64,000 nt of DNA from Candidatus Eremiobacterota bacterium (GTDB lineage Bacteria > Vulcanimicrobiota > Vulcanimicrobiia > Vulcanimicrobiales > Vulcanimicrobiaceae), in NCBI GenBank assembly GCA_019240525.1, contig JAFAYE010000001.1, positions 717,300 through 781,299 of the forward strand, given 5' to 3'. Of the stretch, positions 1 through 9,500 are shown piece by piece (the first letter of the stretch is position 1; every line of letters begins with the position of its first letter). Made by a program: the position numbers and the translations under genes. Below the pieces are notes generated by a model. The model was not told the origin of the DNA. It was given only the letters and a program-made list of their open reading frames with translations, and did no database searches.

Positions 1-1258
1 GCTTGCCCCGCGACGCTGAGTGCACGTCAATTCCGTACCAGCCGATTCCGCACGAGTCTGCAAAAAGATAGGCTCCTCGCGCCATCTCGTCGATATTAGA
101 AGGAGCCTCGATGTCGCTTTGAACCACAACTTCAGCGGGGCGCGCAAGGCGGCGGCTTTCCCGAATGTACGGCTGTGCCGCCGTACCATCGTCGCGGCCG
201 AGCGCGCCGGCAAGAAGCTTGATATTGAGGTACCCGGTCCCCTCACGGTCGTCGCGCGGACAGAAGTTTTGCAGCCAGTACAGGCAAGCTATCGAGACTT
301 CGCGAGCCTCCTCGATAACGCGACGATCTCCTTCGAGGGACCCAGTAGGAATTGCGGCTGCTTGATAGTCATTGCTGCCGTAGTTGATTGTTGTTCGGCT
401 AAGGGCGTGGTTTTTGTCCGAGAAATTTGCGGGATCGAGATACTGCCGGTAATTCCAGAGAGTATCCGCTCCCGGGGCTGGTTCGGTGAAAACGGTGCTG
501 ATATCGCCATCCTCGACGCTGAACTGTTGATTCGCGGCAATCGTATCGTAGTTTAGGGGCTTTGGAATGGGGTGCTCTTCCTCGGATCCTGTCAACTCGA
601 CGGCGATCGGGATAGTAATAGGCTGAATATGCTCGGAGTGGCGCTGCGCCGGCGCCGAACGCTCGCCGGTGTCACCTTGACTTTCGGCTCCGATGCGCCA
701 CGGAACCTCGCATACCTGAAGTAAGTCACCGAGGTCGGTCGCGTCGAGATAGAAGCTAGCATGAAACTCTTCGCCTTCCGCACTGCGTAAGAATCGCACC
801 ACTCCGTCGACTACCTCGGCCGTTTCGATTCGCACACCATGGCGGACGGTGATGAATCGCGAATGTTGCTGGAGCTTCTGCTGAAGGATCTCCGTCGCAA
901 CGTTCGGGTCGCAGCGAAAGGGGTTCGCACCGAGCGAGAAAGGTGGCCCCGCCTTCGCGAAGCCTGGGTTAAAAAAGCGTTGCTTGTATCCGTCGGCGGA
1001 GAGCGTCGCATGGGTCGCATACCAATCGCGGATCGCGTTTCGGAGGTCGCGATAGCTGCGATTGCTGCCGCTACTTTCGACGGGCATCGAGTCCGCCTCG
1101 TCCCACCGCGTTACGCCCTGAACCGTCGCTTGTCCGCCAATCCAATCGCTCTCCTCAAGCAGAAGTACACGAACCGAATCGAATGATGCGATAGACAGCG
1201 CTGCCGCAACGCCTCCAAAACTCGCACCAACAATGATTACGTCGTATTTATTTGTCAT
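1..1258 (-). CDS. FAD-dependent oxidoreductase, C-terminus beyond window
   Basis: Reading leftward from an ATG at 1258 the frame stays open for about 419 codons to the window edge, so the end of the gene is not seen. The N-terminus MTNKYDVIIVGASFGG is a Rossmann beta-alpha-beta with a GxSxGG variant of the dinucleotide-binding fingerprint. About residue 35, LEESDWIGGQAT is the acidic end of strand 2 plus the GGQ loop typical of the FAD_oxidored group (PF12831), and DATDLGDLL near residue 171 fits a second conserved block. Near the edge the protein reads GIDVHSASRGK. The product should bind FAD and oxidise a small molecule; the substrate cannot be told. No signal peptide is visible. The start lies 13 nt past a small ORF on the same strand. 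Confidence 0.8.
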   Translation of the reverse strand, partial: MTNKYDVIIVGASFGGVAAALSIASFDSVRVLLLEESDWIGGQATVQGVTRWDEADSMPVESSGSNRSYRDLRNAIRDWYATHATLSADGYKQRFFNPGFAKAGPPFSLGANPFRCDPNVATEILQQKLQQHSRFITVRHGVRIETAEVVDGVVRFLRSAEGEEFHASFYLDATDLGDLLQVCEVPWRIGAESQGDTGERSAPAQRHSEHIQPITIPIAVELTGSEEEHPIPKPLNYDTIAANQQFSVEDGDISTVFTEPAPGADTLWNYRQYLDPANFSDKNHALSRTTINYGSNDYQAAAIPTGSLEGDRRVIEEAREVSIACLYWLQNFCPRDDREGTGYLNIKLLAGALGRDDGTAAQPYIRESRRLARPAEVVVQSDIEAPSNIDEMARGAYLFADSCGIGWYGIDVHSASRGK

Positions 1259-1271
1259 TTAAACGTTAAAC

Positions 1272-1514
1272 CTATGCCTCTTCGACCAACGCGGACCGAA
1301 GCAAGCTTGCAGTCCTCTTAGCCAAGCGATCTAATCGATTGACGGAGGCGCCTGTATGATCGACGCTCATAGATTTCCACTCGCCGGGACGGGTACGCTT
1401 TCCTTGCATTGGCTCAAGCAGACGATAACGTAGCCAGAGGCTGCCCCCTAGAATCCAAGCGCAGCGCGTATTGCTATATGGCATGCAACCTTCCGGCGTT
1501 GTCGTCGTAGACAC
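1272..1514 (-). CDS. Small hypothetical protein (80 aa)
   Basis: An 80-codon GTG-started frame directly upstream of the FAD oxidoreductase and in the same direction. It is basic, has a few Trp/Cys residues (ILGGSLWLRYR) and shows no membrane segment, metal motif or recognisable domain. No clear Shine-Dalgarno sequence precedes the GTG; an internal ATG at residue 11 (MPYSN) is an alternative start. The only support is its size, strand and position between two same-strand genes, so it may not be a gene. Confidence 0.3.
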   Translation of the reverse strand: MSTTTTPEGCMPYSNTRCAWILGGSLWLRYRLLEPMQGKRTRPGEWKSMSVDHTGASVNRLDRLAKRTASLLRSALVEEA

Positions 1515-1555
1515 GGCGTGCCGTTATGCCAATGAATCGGGCGCAAGGAAACGCA

Positions 1556-2554
1556 CTAAGCGACCTGAACGCGCTCATCAAAGTGCACCGCTGCTACATC
1601 CCCCGTTACTTCAACGGTGTCGCCGCTCTTGATAGTCGTCCCCGCAAGTGGATTAGGAAACGTAGCAGTACCGGTTGTACCGTCATCCTTCCAATCAATT
1701 TTAGATGCAGCCACGCCATTAACTGCAATCGATCCGCTATTGAGGTTCTTTCCACCCAACGTAACGGCGATCGACGTTGGGACTGCCTTCACGGTCATGG
1801 TGTCGATCTCAGGCGGACTTGCCGAAACGAGCTTTCCTCCGATGTAGGCTCCCTGGCCAAGACCCATCAGTACCATTAACGCCGTGTCGATATCCGGGAA
1901 AGGTAGACAGTTGGGATCGTTCGGCTGACAGCCAACGTACGATTTAAAGTCAACGCCGAAACGATAGAGGAAGACTCCTATCGCAACGACCGTCCATGCG
2001 AGCATCTGCGCTTTTGTGAGATCAGGCAGACCTTGATCGGTCTGGACAAGATCGGCTAGATTGATAGGCGGCTCGACAGCCTTCCCAGTCCTGTCACTCA
2101 CCGTCAATAGGCTGGCTTTGCTTATCTTGTTGTTAGCGATGTAAGAAACGATGATTCCTTTTGCACCTACCATTGTCGATAGACTCAGGCCGAGCGCGAG
2201 CATTACGTTCATTGGCAAATTATAAATTGCCGGCAGCTTACCCCGCGCTAATGTCAAGTCGACGAAAACAAAGATAATCGGCAGGGTCCACAGCAAAAAT
2301 TGAAACTTGGACGAACTGAGTCGACCATCCTCACCTAGTGCAAGTCCGAATGGATTCCAAGACTTACCTATCCACGCATATGCGATGACCAAAAGAACTA
2401 TGAAAACGAACGCTGATCTACCAGGATGCCTATTGAAGTATGATGCCCAGCCAGCGAAAAACGCGTTCCACTGTGGGTAGTGCGGAAGAATAGTTACGAA
2501 AATTAAAGTAATAAACAGAAGGGCGATGCTCAATAAAACCCTTCCACTCATCAC
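1556..2554 (-). CDS. Membrane protein with C-terminal IPT/TIG-like domain
   Basis: A 332-aa protein with hydrophobic segments at about residues 7-25, 45-65, 86-104, 114-134, 185-203 and 222-242, then a polar tail of about 85 residues. The tail (MTVKAVPTSIAVTLGGKNL, SIAVNGVAASKIDW, GDTVEVTGDVAAVHF) has the spacing of an IPT/TIG immunoglobulin-like fold, in which an ordered 'G.nl' loop precedes a strand and a closing 'V.V' strand. A multi-span membrane region joined to one such domain suggests a surface or envelope role, but I recognise no named family. It is transcribed leftward with the small ORF and the FAD enzyme downstream. The region is visibly less GC-rich than the housekeeping part of the window. 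Confidence 0.65.
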   Translation of the reverse strand: MMSGRVLLSIALLFITLIFVTILPHYPQWNAFFAGWASYFNRHPGRSAFVFIVLLVIAYAWIGKSWNPFGLALGEDGRLSSSKFQFLLWTLPIIFVFVDLTLARGKLPAIYNLPMNVMLALGLSLSTMVGAKGIIVSYIANNKISKASLLTVSDRTGKAVEPPINLADLVQTDQGLPDLTKAQMLAWTVVAIGVFLYRFGVDFKSYVGCQPNDPNCLPFPDIDTALMVLMGLGQGAYIGGKLVSASPPEIDTMTVKAVPTSIAVTLGGKNLNSGSIAVNGVAASKIDWKDDGTTGTATFPNPLAGTTIKSGDTVEVTGDVAAVHFDERVQVA

Positions 2555-2738
2555 TGCCTCCCTAACCTACGAATGATAACTTAAAATGAAAGGAACCTCG
2601 GGTTGTCGCCGGCTTTGGGTCCCAAAAAGGGCTGCTCATTAGTTTATACGTTGTGATAAGTCAAGATGTCCTGAAACACCCGCGAGTTCTTTGAGCAATG
2701 TTTGAATCGCCTCGTGCGTGGGTCGAAACGCCCGGCTG

Positions 2739-2990
2739 CTATCCGTCAGGCGGCGTAAAGTTATGCTTCAGGGTGGTATGCACGCAATTTCCTCGTAGAC
2801 AAGGCCCGGACCAGTGCCCCTGCTTACCGAGGTAATCACCGCAGTCCCCTTCCGTACAGGGATATTTGGTTAGGGCAATGTTGTGACCGTCAGAACTGTG
2901 GCCGCAGCCTGCTCTCGGACAAGGTTCAATATCTTTGCCCTGATACTCGGGGCATCGGCAGGCTTCGACGCGACATTCAAAGTCAGCCAC
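2739..2990 (-). CDS. Cys/His-rich mini-protein with duplicated motif
   Basis: An 83-aa protein starting at GTG 2990; AAGGAG lies 8-13 nt upstream, which supports this start. It contains two copies of one pattern: C-x4-C, then Y-x-G-K, then P-C-x-R-x2-C-x-H-x4-H. Copy 1 runs from about residue 6 to 36 (PCPRAGCGHSSDGH) and copy 2 from about 45 to 76 (PCLRGNCVHTTLKH). Each copy offers four or five Cys and two His, enough for one zinc site per copy. There is no signal peptide or membrane segment. The family is unknown to me. It is the most upstream member of the leftward accessory cluster and is divergent from the large two-gene unit to its right. Confidence 0.6.
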   Translation of the reverse strand: MADFECRVEACRCPEYQGKDIEPCPRAGCGHSSDGHNIALTKYPCTEGDCGDYLGKQGHWSGPCLRGNCVHTTLKHNFTPPDG

Positions 2991-3511
2991 CGGAAATTCT
3001 CCTTCCGAATCAAACCGCGACGCTTAGTGGAGCGTACTCGCGCCTTCCATGTTAGCGAGCAGGCGGTCGTGGTGCAAGCAAGCTTAAGATAGCGCTTGCT
3101 TACTTTCTTATGCCCATTTAAATCAGCCAGGCTCTAGCCTTGGACCGGCGAGGAGGGCGGCAACAGATCGCTTACTGGCGCATGTAGTACCAAATCACTA
3201 CTGCGCGCACCTTAAAATAACAGTGCGGGCACCGCGCAAACGGGAGCCGCGCGTAACTTCACCAGCCGATAGGAAGGAAGGGGTCGTTCGGTTCGCTAAC
3301 GGCAGTGCCCCTCACGGCCCGGCGTCCTGGGGCTACTGCGACTCCACGCGATGCGTTTCGCGGTCCTGCGACATCGCTGCGGGCACCGAGTCGCGATCGG
3401 CGTTATCCCAGAACTCACTTACCACCAAAAACGAGCAGGAAGAGAGGCGCGCACGCTTATGACCGTATCTCACGCGTTGCACAGTCGCACACCGCTTCAC
3501 GGAATTCGATA
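2991..3511. other. Intergenic region between divergent accessory genes
   Basis: About 520 nt separate the Cys/His mini-protein (leftward) from the first large protein (rightward), so promoters for both should lie here. The only structured element I can point to is a 17-codon frame, ATG 3459 to TAG 3510-3512, whose stop overlaps the GTG at 3512 by one base. Other open frames here have the composition of chance ORFs. I see no tRNA, repeat or terminator. Confidence 0.4.
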
Positions 3512-6500
3512 GTGCCGGCGCCGCGCCCGACCGGGGAGCTCTTGAAGCGCGACGTTTATCGCCCAGACGATGGGTTTGTCGCTCGGCTAGAGTTTGACAA
3601 TCTCGAAGTCGTCGGCAGCGGCGCAACGCTGCAACCCAAGGATCCGGGCAAAGCCTCGAGCATTCGGCTCGTCCTGCCGCCCCAACACTTTGTCGACATC
3701 ATCGATCGCGGCGGCGGCGCACCGGCGACGCAGCCTCTCTACAGCTCGGGTCCTTCGGCGCTACTTTTTGCGTGGCCACCGACGCTCTCGATCGACTACA
3801 CTCTCGATGGACTACTTGACACGCTGAACCTTCTACCCGTCGTGCTTTTGCCCGCCGATGATACTTCCGTATCGAGCACCAGCGATTGGGCGTCATTCAT
3901 CGAATATCCGCTGGGCCTTCGCCTGCAGCCAACCGATGCGACTTTACGTGCATACAATCCGCATGTCGATAAAGCGGAGCTAAAAGGCAATGATACAGAG
4001 CTGGCGGGACAGCGCGAGCTCTGGCACTTACGATTTGTCGAACAGGCGGCGCTTAAGCGGTTGTCCGGGTGGTATGACGTGAGCAAACAAGCGGAAGCGG
4101 ACGAACCGCCGCTGACGTTACGCAGCGTACAAAGCCCTGTTCCCAACATCTCGCCGGTACTAGCCGCAGCTCAGTTCAATCCGGGATCGAGCCCAACTGA
4201 CCCACAGTCAGGTAAGTATCTCGTCATTGCGGGCGACGGACGTCAAGAAATATCCGACTACACCAACCACGCCGACCCTGACGTAATCAAGGCCACTACC
4301 TATGCGCTCACACCGCAAGGCATCGTGTCCGATCTGGCGTGGAGCACGCGGAGCGCACCTCAAGGCAACTACACGCCGTTGCTGGATGGCCTCGCGCAGC
4401 GCACCTATTTGGGCGTTGACAGCGAGTTCAAGGAGTCGATCGCTTGCACTGCGGTTCCCACCAATCACTGGATTTCGTACGAACGCCCGATCGTTCGAGC
4501 GGCTGATGAAACCGACGGCTTTGCTCGATTAGAAGCCCCGAAAGCATATCTTGTGCTGCGCAAACCACTCGAAGAGTATACTGGCGAGGTTGCCAAAAAA
4601 CTCGGCGCCAAAGCGATTCGACTGAAGGCGCCGCACCCAACGGATCCAGACCAACCGCTTAACGCGAGCCCGCCGATTTTCCCAATACAAATCGATGCCA
4701 GTACGCCGGACGCCTTTCGCGCATATCTGGACAAGAACGGCAAGAACGAATTCGTTTGGCAGGGCGAAAAACAGGGTTTTGACGGCAACTGGACACCGAC
4801 CGAGTACCGCTTCATTTACATCAAGAACGGTAAGCAGCTTACGACCCCTGGGTACGCAGCACAAATTAAGGCAAAGATCGCCACTACGTGGGACGCCGAC
4901 GCCTCGCTACGGTCGTGGACGTTTGAAGGTCGCCCGTATTGTATCACCGACTTTAATGCAGACCCTAGACTTCTCAAGAACGCAACAGTCAACCTCTTTG
5001 AGATGGCCCTCGCGCTTCCCGATATTCAAATAGACTCCTCAGTTCCGGCTATCACGCCCAAACTCGACTACTTCGTCGCAACCATCCCCCAAGTTCGCAA
5101 CGCGGCCGTCGGGGATCTCACCAAGGGCGCATTTCAAATCCTTACTGATCCGGCAATTATTGGACAGACGGCGCAGCAGTTTGCAAAGGCCATCGACATT
5201 GCGGGCCTACCAAAAATCTCTTTAGGCGGCATAACGCCGCCTGATGCAGTGACGGGTATGCTCAAAGGCTTGCCCAGCATCGGTCAGCTCGCGCTTGAGT
5301 ACGGCCCGATCTTCGGTGAACTAAAACAGGACGCTGACATCGCTAGCGCCTTTCTGGACGACGTGAAGATGTTCGGCGCTGACGTTACTCAGATTATCAA
5401 AGACGCGCTTATCGCTAAGCAAACCGCGATCCCCTACCTCAAAGAGTGGGTCAAACAGCAAGGCGAGGATGCGTTGCACCAGGCTGAACTCGCCATCACA
5501 ACGTATGCACTCGACCAGGAGAAAAAGCTTCCGATACCAGGCGAGGATTTCCTCCAGATCAAACTGCTGGCGGATACCGTCATCGACATTGCCGTGCAGA
5601 TTCTGCTGGCGATTAACGATCTCCCCAAGCTGACGAGAACGGTGACCTACACGCTTACCGGCAAGAATGGTTTGCCAGTCGTCGAGATCAAGTTGAGTCT
5701 TGCTGGAACAGACTACGTCACGTTCCAGTTCAAGTCGATCACAATCACTTGCGAGCTCGGTAAGTCGCCCCATGTTAGTGCGCCGCTCTATTCGGTTGAC
5801 TTGGGACCGGCGCTTAAAGCGCTCGAAGAAGCAGTCAGCAAACTGACCGCGGACGTAGCACCTACGATTACCTACGCGCTCGATTACCTTTATACGGGGC
5901 TTTCCATTCAGCTGCCCAACATCAACTCGGGCGCTTTCTCGCTGCGCAACTTTGTCCTAATCTCTTCCATCGGGCTGCCGATCGGTGACAAGCCTCCCGC
6001 GGCCAGTTTTTCCATCGGCACGCGGGCCAAGCCGCTCACGTTGGCGGTCGGCATCTATACTGGCCACGCCTTCTTTGAATACGACTCACCGGCAAACGTC
6101 CAATTCGAGCTCGATTTCGGGGTTAGTGCCGCACTGGAGTTCTTGGACATTGCGTCTGGGATGGTCGACGTTGCTGTCGGTTTTTACGTTGCGGTCATGG
6201 AGAACGATACGAAGATCGATCTTCACCTCCGAGCTTCGGGACATCTGAGCGTTTGCGGCATCGTCTCGATCGACGTCCTCTTCTACTTCGCCTTCGAAGC
6301 CGACAACAGCCATTACTATGGCGAGGGCGAGGTTGATGTTGACATCGACATCCTCTTCGTCATCAGCATTTCCGTGCAGCTCAAGATGCGCAAGGAGTTT
6401 AGCAGCCAAAACGCTGCTGCGGTAGGGACCATGCGTCCAGGCGATCGCACAGACTATCCATTACCCACATACGAAGACTTCATGACGCAACAGGATTGGA

Positions 6501-6523
6501 GCGACTACTGTGACTCTTTCTGA
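3512..6523 (+). CDS. Large protein of unknown function, first of a coupled pair
   Basis: The frame is open from 3305, but the first stretch is Arg/Pro-rich with no ATG, so I place the start at GTG 3512 (about 1003 aa; weak GGAA 8-11 nt upstream). The N-terminal half is mixed alpha/beta with many aromatic residues. Roughly residues 530-690 are helical (Ala/Lys/Gln-rich, no clear heptads). From about 760 to 960 it is strand-rich with alternating hydrophobics and acidic clusters (EVDVDIDILFVISISVQL). No signal peptide, membrane segment, P-loop or protease motif was found. It overlaps the next gene by 14 nt, so the two are probably translated together. I do not recognise the family. Confidence 0.75.
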   Translation: MPAPRPTGELLKRDVYRPDDGFVARLEFDNLEVVGSGATLQPKDPGKASSIRLVLPPQHFVDIIDRGGGAPATQPLYSSGPSALLFAWPPTLSIDYTLDGLLDTLNLLPVVLLPADDTSVSSTSDWASFIEYPLGLRLQPTDATLRAYNPHVDKAELKGNDTELAGQRELWHLRFVEQAALKRLSGWYDVSKQAEADEPPLTLRSVQSPVPNISPVLAAAQFNPGSSPTDPQSGKYLVIAGDGRQEISDYTNHADPDVIKATTYALTPQGIVSDLAWSTRSAPQGNYTPLLDGLAQRTYLGVDSEFKESIACTAVPTNHWISYERPIVRAADETDGFARLEAPKAYLVLRKPLEEYTGEVAKKLGAKAIRLKAPHPTDPDQPLNASPPIFPIQIDASTPDAFRAYLDKNGKNEFVWQGEKQGFDGNWTPTEYRFIYIKNGKQLTTPGYAAQIKAKIATTWDADASLRSWTFEGRPYCITDFNADPRLLKNATVNLFEMALALPDIQIDSSVPAITPKLDYFVATIPQVRNAAVGDLTKGAFQILTDPAIIGQTAQQFAKAIDIAGLPKISLGGITPPDAVTGMLKGLPSIGQLALEYGPIFGELKQDADIASAFLDDVKMFGADVTQIIKDALIAKQTAIPYLKEWVKQQGEDALHQAELAITTYALDQEKKLPIPGEDFLQIKLLADTVIDIAVQILLAINDLPKLTRTVTYTLTGKNGLPVVEIKLSLAGTDYVTFQFKSITITCELGKSPHVSAPLYSVDLGPALKALEEAVSKLTADVAPTITYALDYLYTGLSIQLPNINSGAFSLRNFVLISSIGLPIGDKPPAASFSIGTRAKPLTLAVGIYTGHAFFEYDSPANVQFELDFGVSAALEFLDIASGMVDVAVGFYVAVMENDTKIDLHLRASGHLSVCGIVSIDVLFYFAFEADNSHYYGEGEVDVDIDILFVISISVQLKMRKEFSSQNAAAVGTMRPGDRTDYPLPTYEDFMTQQDWSDYCDSF

Positions 6524-9500
6524 GCCGAGCTACCCGTGCCAGGTCATTCAATGGCTGGCAATTCCCCGGGGCCTTGAAAGCGGCAAGGGCAAACTCAACG
6601 TGTATGTGCTGCCGGACCTGTTGCCGGTTCCAGGGGGAACCGCGACGCTGGCCGATTTCCCAGACCTGCTCGACTGGCGGAACGCACTTGTCAACAAGAT
6701 CAAACTCAGCGTGAAGTTTGGACACGTGGACGGCACCACACGTCTGGTCGATCCTTCGGCACTAACATTGCGCCTGCGTGATGTGCCTGACGAGTTGGCC
6801 GACCTTTATTCTCTCGAGTTTAATCGCTCTACGAGCATTGACGCCCCCTCCGCAAGGCTGAACACGCGCAAACGCCGAGCACGCGCGGCTAGCCGTAAAA
6901 GCTTCGATCCTAAGGATGTCCACGACTACTTGGCAGCGTCATATCGGTGGGATGTACTGCGTCCACTCGGTGAAAAACAAGCACCGCGGCTGAACTCACC
7001 CAAATTCGAAAGTTGGCTGCGTGCACTGCACGACGACAAGAAGGTTCCGGCACAGAACGAAGCCAAAAAAGGCGACGCGGCTGCGGCAACAGCCTTCCGC
7101 CACATATTTGCTGGCAACAGTCGTTACCCGATTGCGTTGCAGCTCTTCGGCTATCTCTTCGAACTCGAGATCACCTTTGTTGAGGACTGGTTCCATCAGC
7201 ATCCTGTCAGCTGGGTTCAGGTCATTCCCACGTGGGTGCCGCAGACGCCCTTTTCCGCCGACGTATGCGTTCGAACGGCACTCAACAGGCGGTTTGAGCT
7301 CGACCCTGCGGTTAGGACGACCAAGAGCGGCCGGATGGAAATCGACGCTGACGATTATCGCGTGACGCAAAAAGATCTCGTAAGTGATTACGCCAAGACC
7401 GAAGCGATGCGTATGCGGGGCAACGATGATCTGAATATCCTTCACCCTACGAATTTCGGGATTACACTGCTGTGGGCCGGATTCGATGGAAGCGCCGGCA
7501 CCTACTTAGCTGACACAACCGGGGAAAACAGTCCGCAAGTAAAGTTGCACGACTATCTTGTCGGCGAACTCACGCACACGCCGTTGCCACAATACCAGCG
7601 AGTGACCTTCGACCACGGGGCACCGCCGCCGCCGGATACGGTAAACACGTTGCGGCGCGGCTGGGCCGTGCGGGTCGCTTGCAAGCACTACGACACGCCG
7701 CAGACGATTCTTCCAACCGCAGCTGGACTGAACTATCACAGTTTATGCGACCGCGTGACAACCGTCCAGGTCACAAATACTCCTGCGACCGTTACACATG
7801 TGCTCGGTCTCGAAGAGGGCTGGGTGTCTGTTAACGACATCACGCAAACCGGGAGTACGACACCGCTGCACTTTCCAGCGATTGGACACTGGTGTATGAC
7901 GGGCATGCTTGTGCAACCGCCCGTGTCCAAGAGTCCAGGTACCAACGGGTATCAACCTGGCAACAGCGACCAAAAGATCGACAACCTCCCACTGAGCTTT
8001 GCGCCGAGAGGCTTCTGGAAGTTTCCAGACGGCACTAGTGTCAAGGCGCGCACGATGCCGCAGCGCTTCGGCTTCGAGTATCATTTCAGTCTGGCCACGA
8101 TTCTGTACGACGGTTTGGCGGTAACCGGCGACGTCAAAGATGATGCGAACGCCGAGAACTACGATCTCGTCCCGAGCACCCCGGTCTTCAATCTGGTCAC
8201 GCACTTTTATCGTTACGAGCCGATCGACCCACCTGTCGTCTGGATGAAAATGGCCGGCAACGGCGAGACCACCGAGACGTTGGTCATTTTTGACGGAGAC
8301 GGGCAAAGCACGCGCTACAATTATCCACCCAGCGTCGGCCGCATCCTGGCGGAGCGACATGGCGCCGTCGATCTTCCGCCATCGGACGCGGACCTGCAGC
8401 TCTTTGGCAGCGGCAGACCCGACGAGCAAATGTATTCCGAAGTCCTGGTGCGCGAACACTTAGTACTACCCGAGTCCGGTAAGGGCAAAGATACGGCCAG
8501 GGAGGCCCCTTACATTCCCGACCCATTAGTCAATGGCTACCAAATCGTCGCCGTCACTGACGACCCCGCCATCCTTTCCGGAGAAAAATCCCTCCTGCTC
8601 TCCGACATTCGACAGCAACGATTTGCGGCAGCAAGCGAGGCAGCAGTCTACGCGCCGAAACCAGCGTGGCCGCACCTGGAGTACGCGACTTTTTCACTCA
8701 AAGCGGGCCCCGACGGCACGCCACTGCGCGTCGACCCCGATACCGTTTATCTAGCGCGGGGCAACGAAGCCATCGTCGCGATCGCGTCGTCATTGAACTG
8801 GGACCCGGATCCCACAAAAACGATTCGCTCAATGCGACCGCGCGACACACTTGCTGCCATACAAGTGACGCAAGAATATGCCGCAGCGGCCTCGGTGACC
8901 TCGCACGAGGACGCAGCGCTAGCCGATGCGCTGCTTTCGGCAACGACGTCTTCGAATAATCCGCTGATCACTCCACCTCGCATGCTGCGGCTAATCCATG
9001 CTGTCATGCAGCCCATCGGCGATCTCTCGCTGCAGGGTAGACTCGGCGTCGACATCTCCGCACGCAACCGCGGTGATCATGCGGCGTCGTTTACCTTCAT
9101 CGCTAACGTTCCGGGTAAAACCGCGAACGATTTCCGCATCACTGCCAACTGGACAGAGTGGACGGCCGGTTCCACTTTGCGCCCGCCGACCGCCGTACCC
9201 AAGCACGCCGTGCTCGTCAGCGTGCGGTTACGCCCAGAAGACGGCTGGGGCCATGGACTGATTGACGCTCAACTCTCGGACGTCGACCTCGCCGGCAACT
9301 TGGCTAGAGAGCGGACGTTCGATTTCGGCTCAGCGCGCGCGATCCGGCTCAGTGGCGTGCAGCTCCATGCAGCGTCTCGATTTTCCGCCTACTATCCGAC
9401 ATCGCCGCCAACTAAAGGTGACCGTCCCTTCGACCTAACACAGCCGCCCGATCCGACGGATCCGCTTCCCTACCCGGCCCCGCCGAAGCCCAATGACGTA

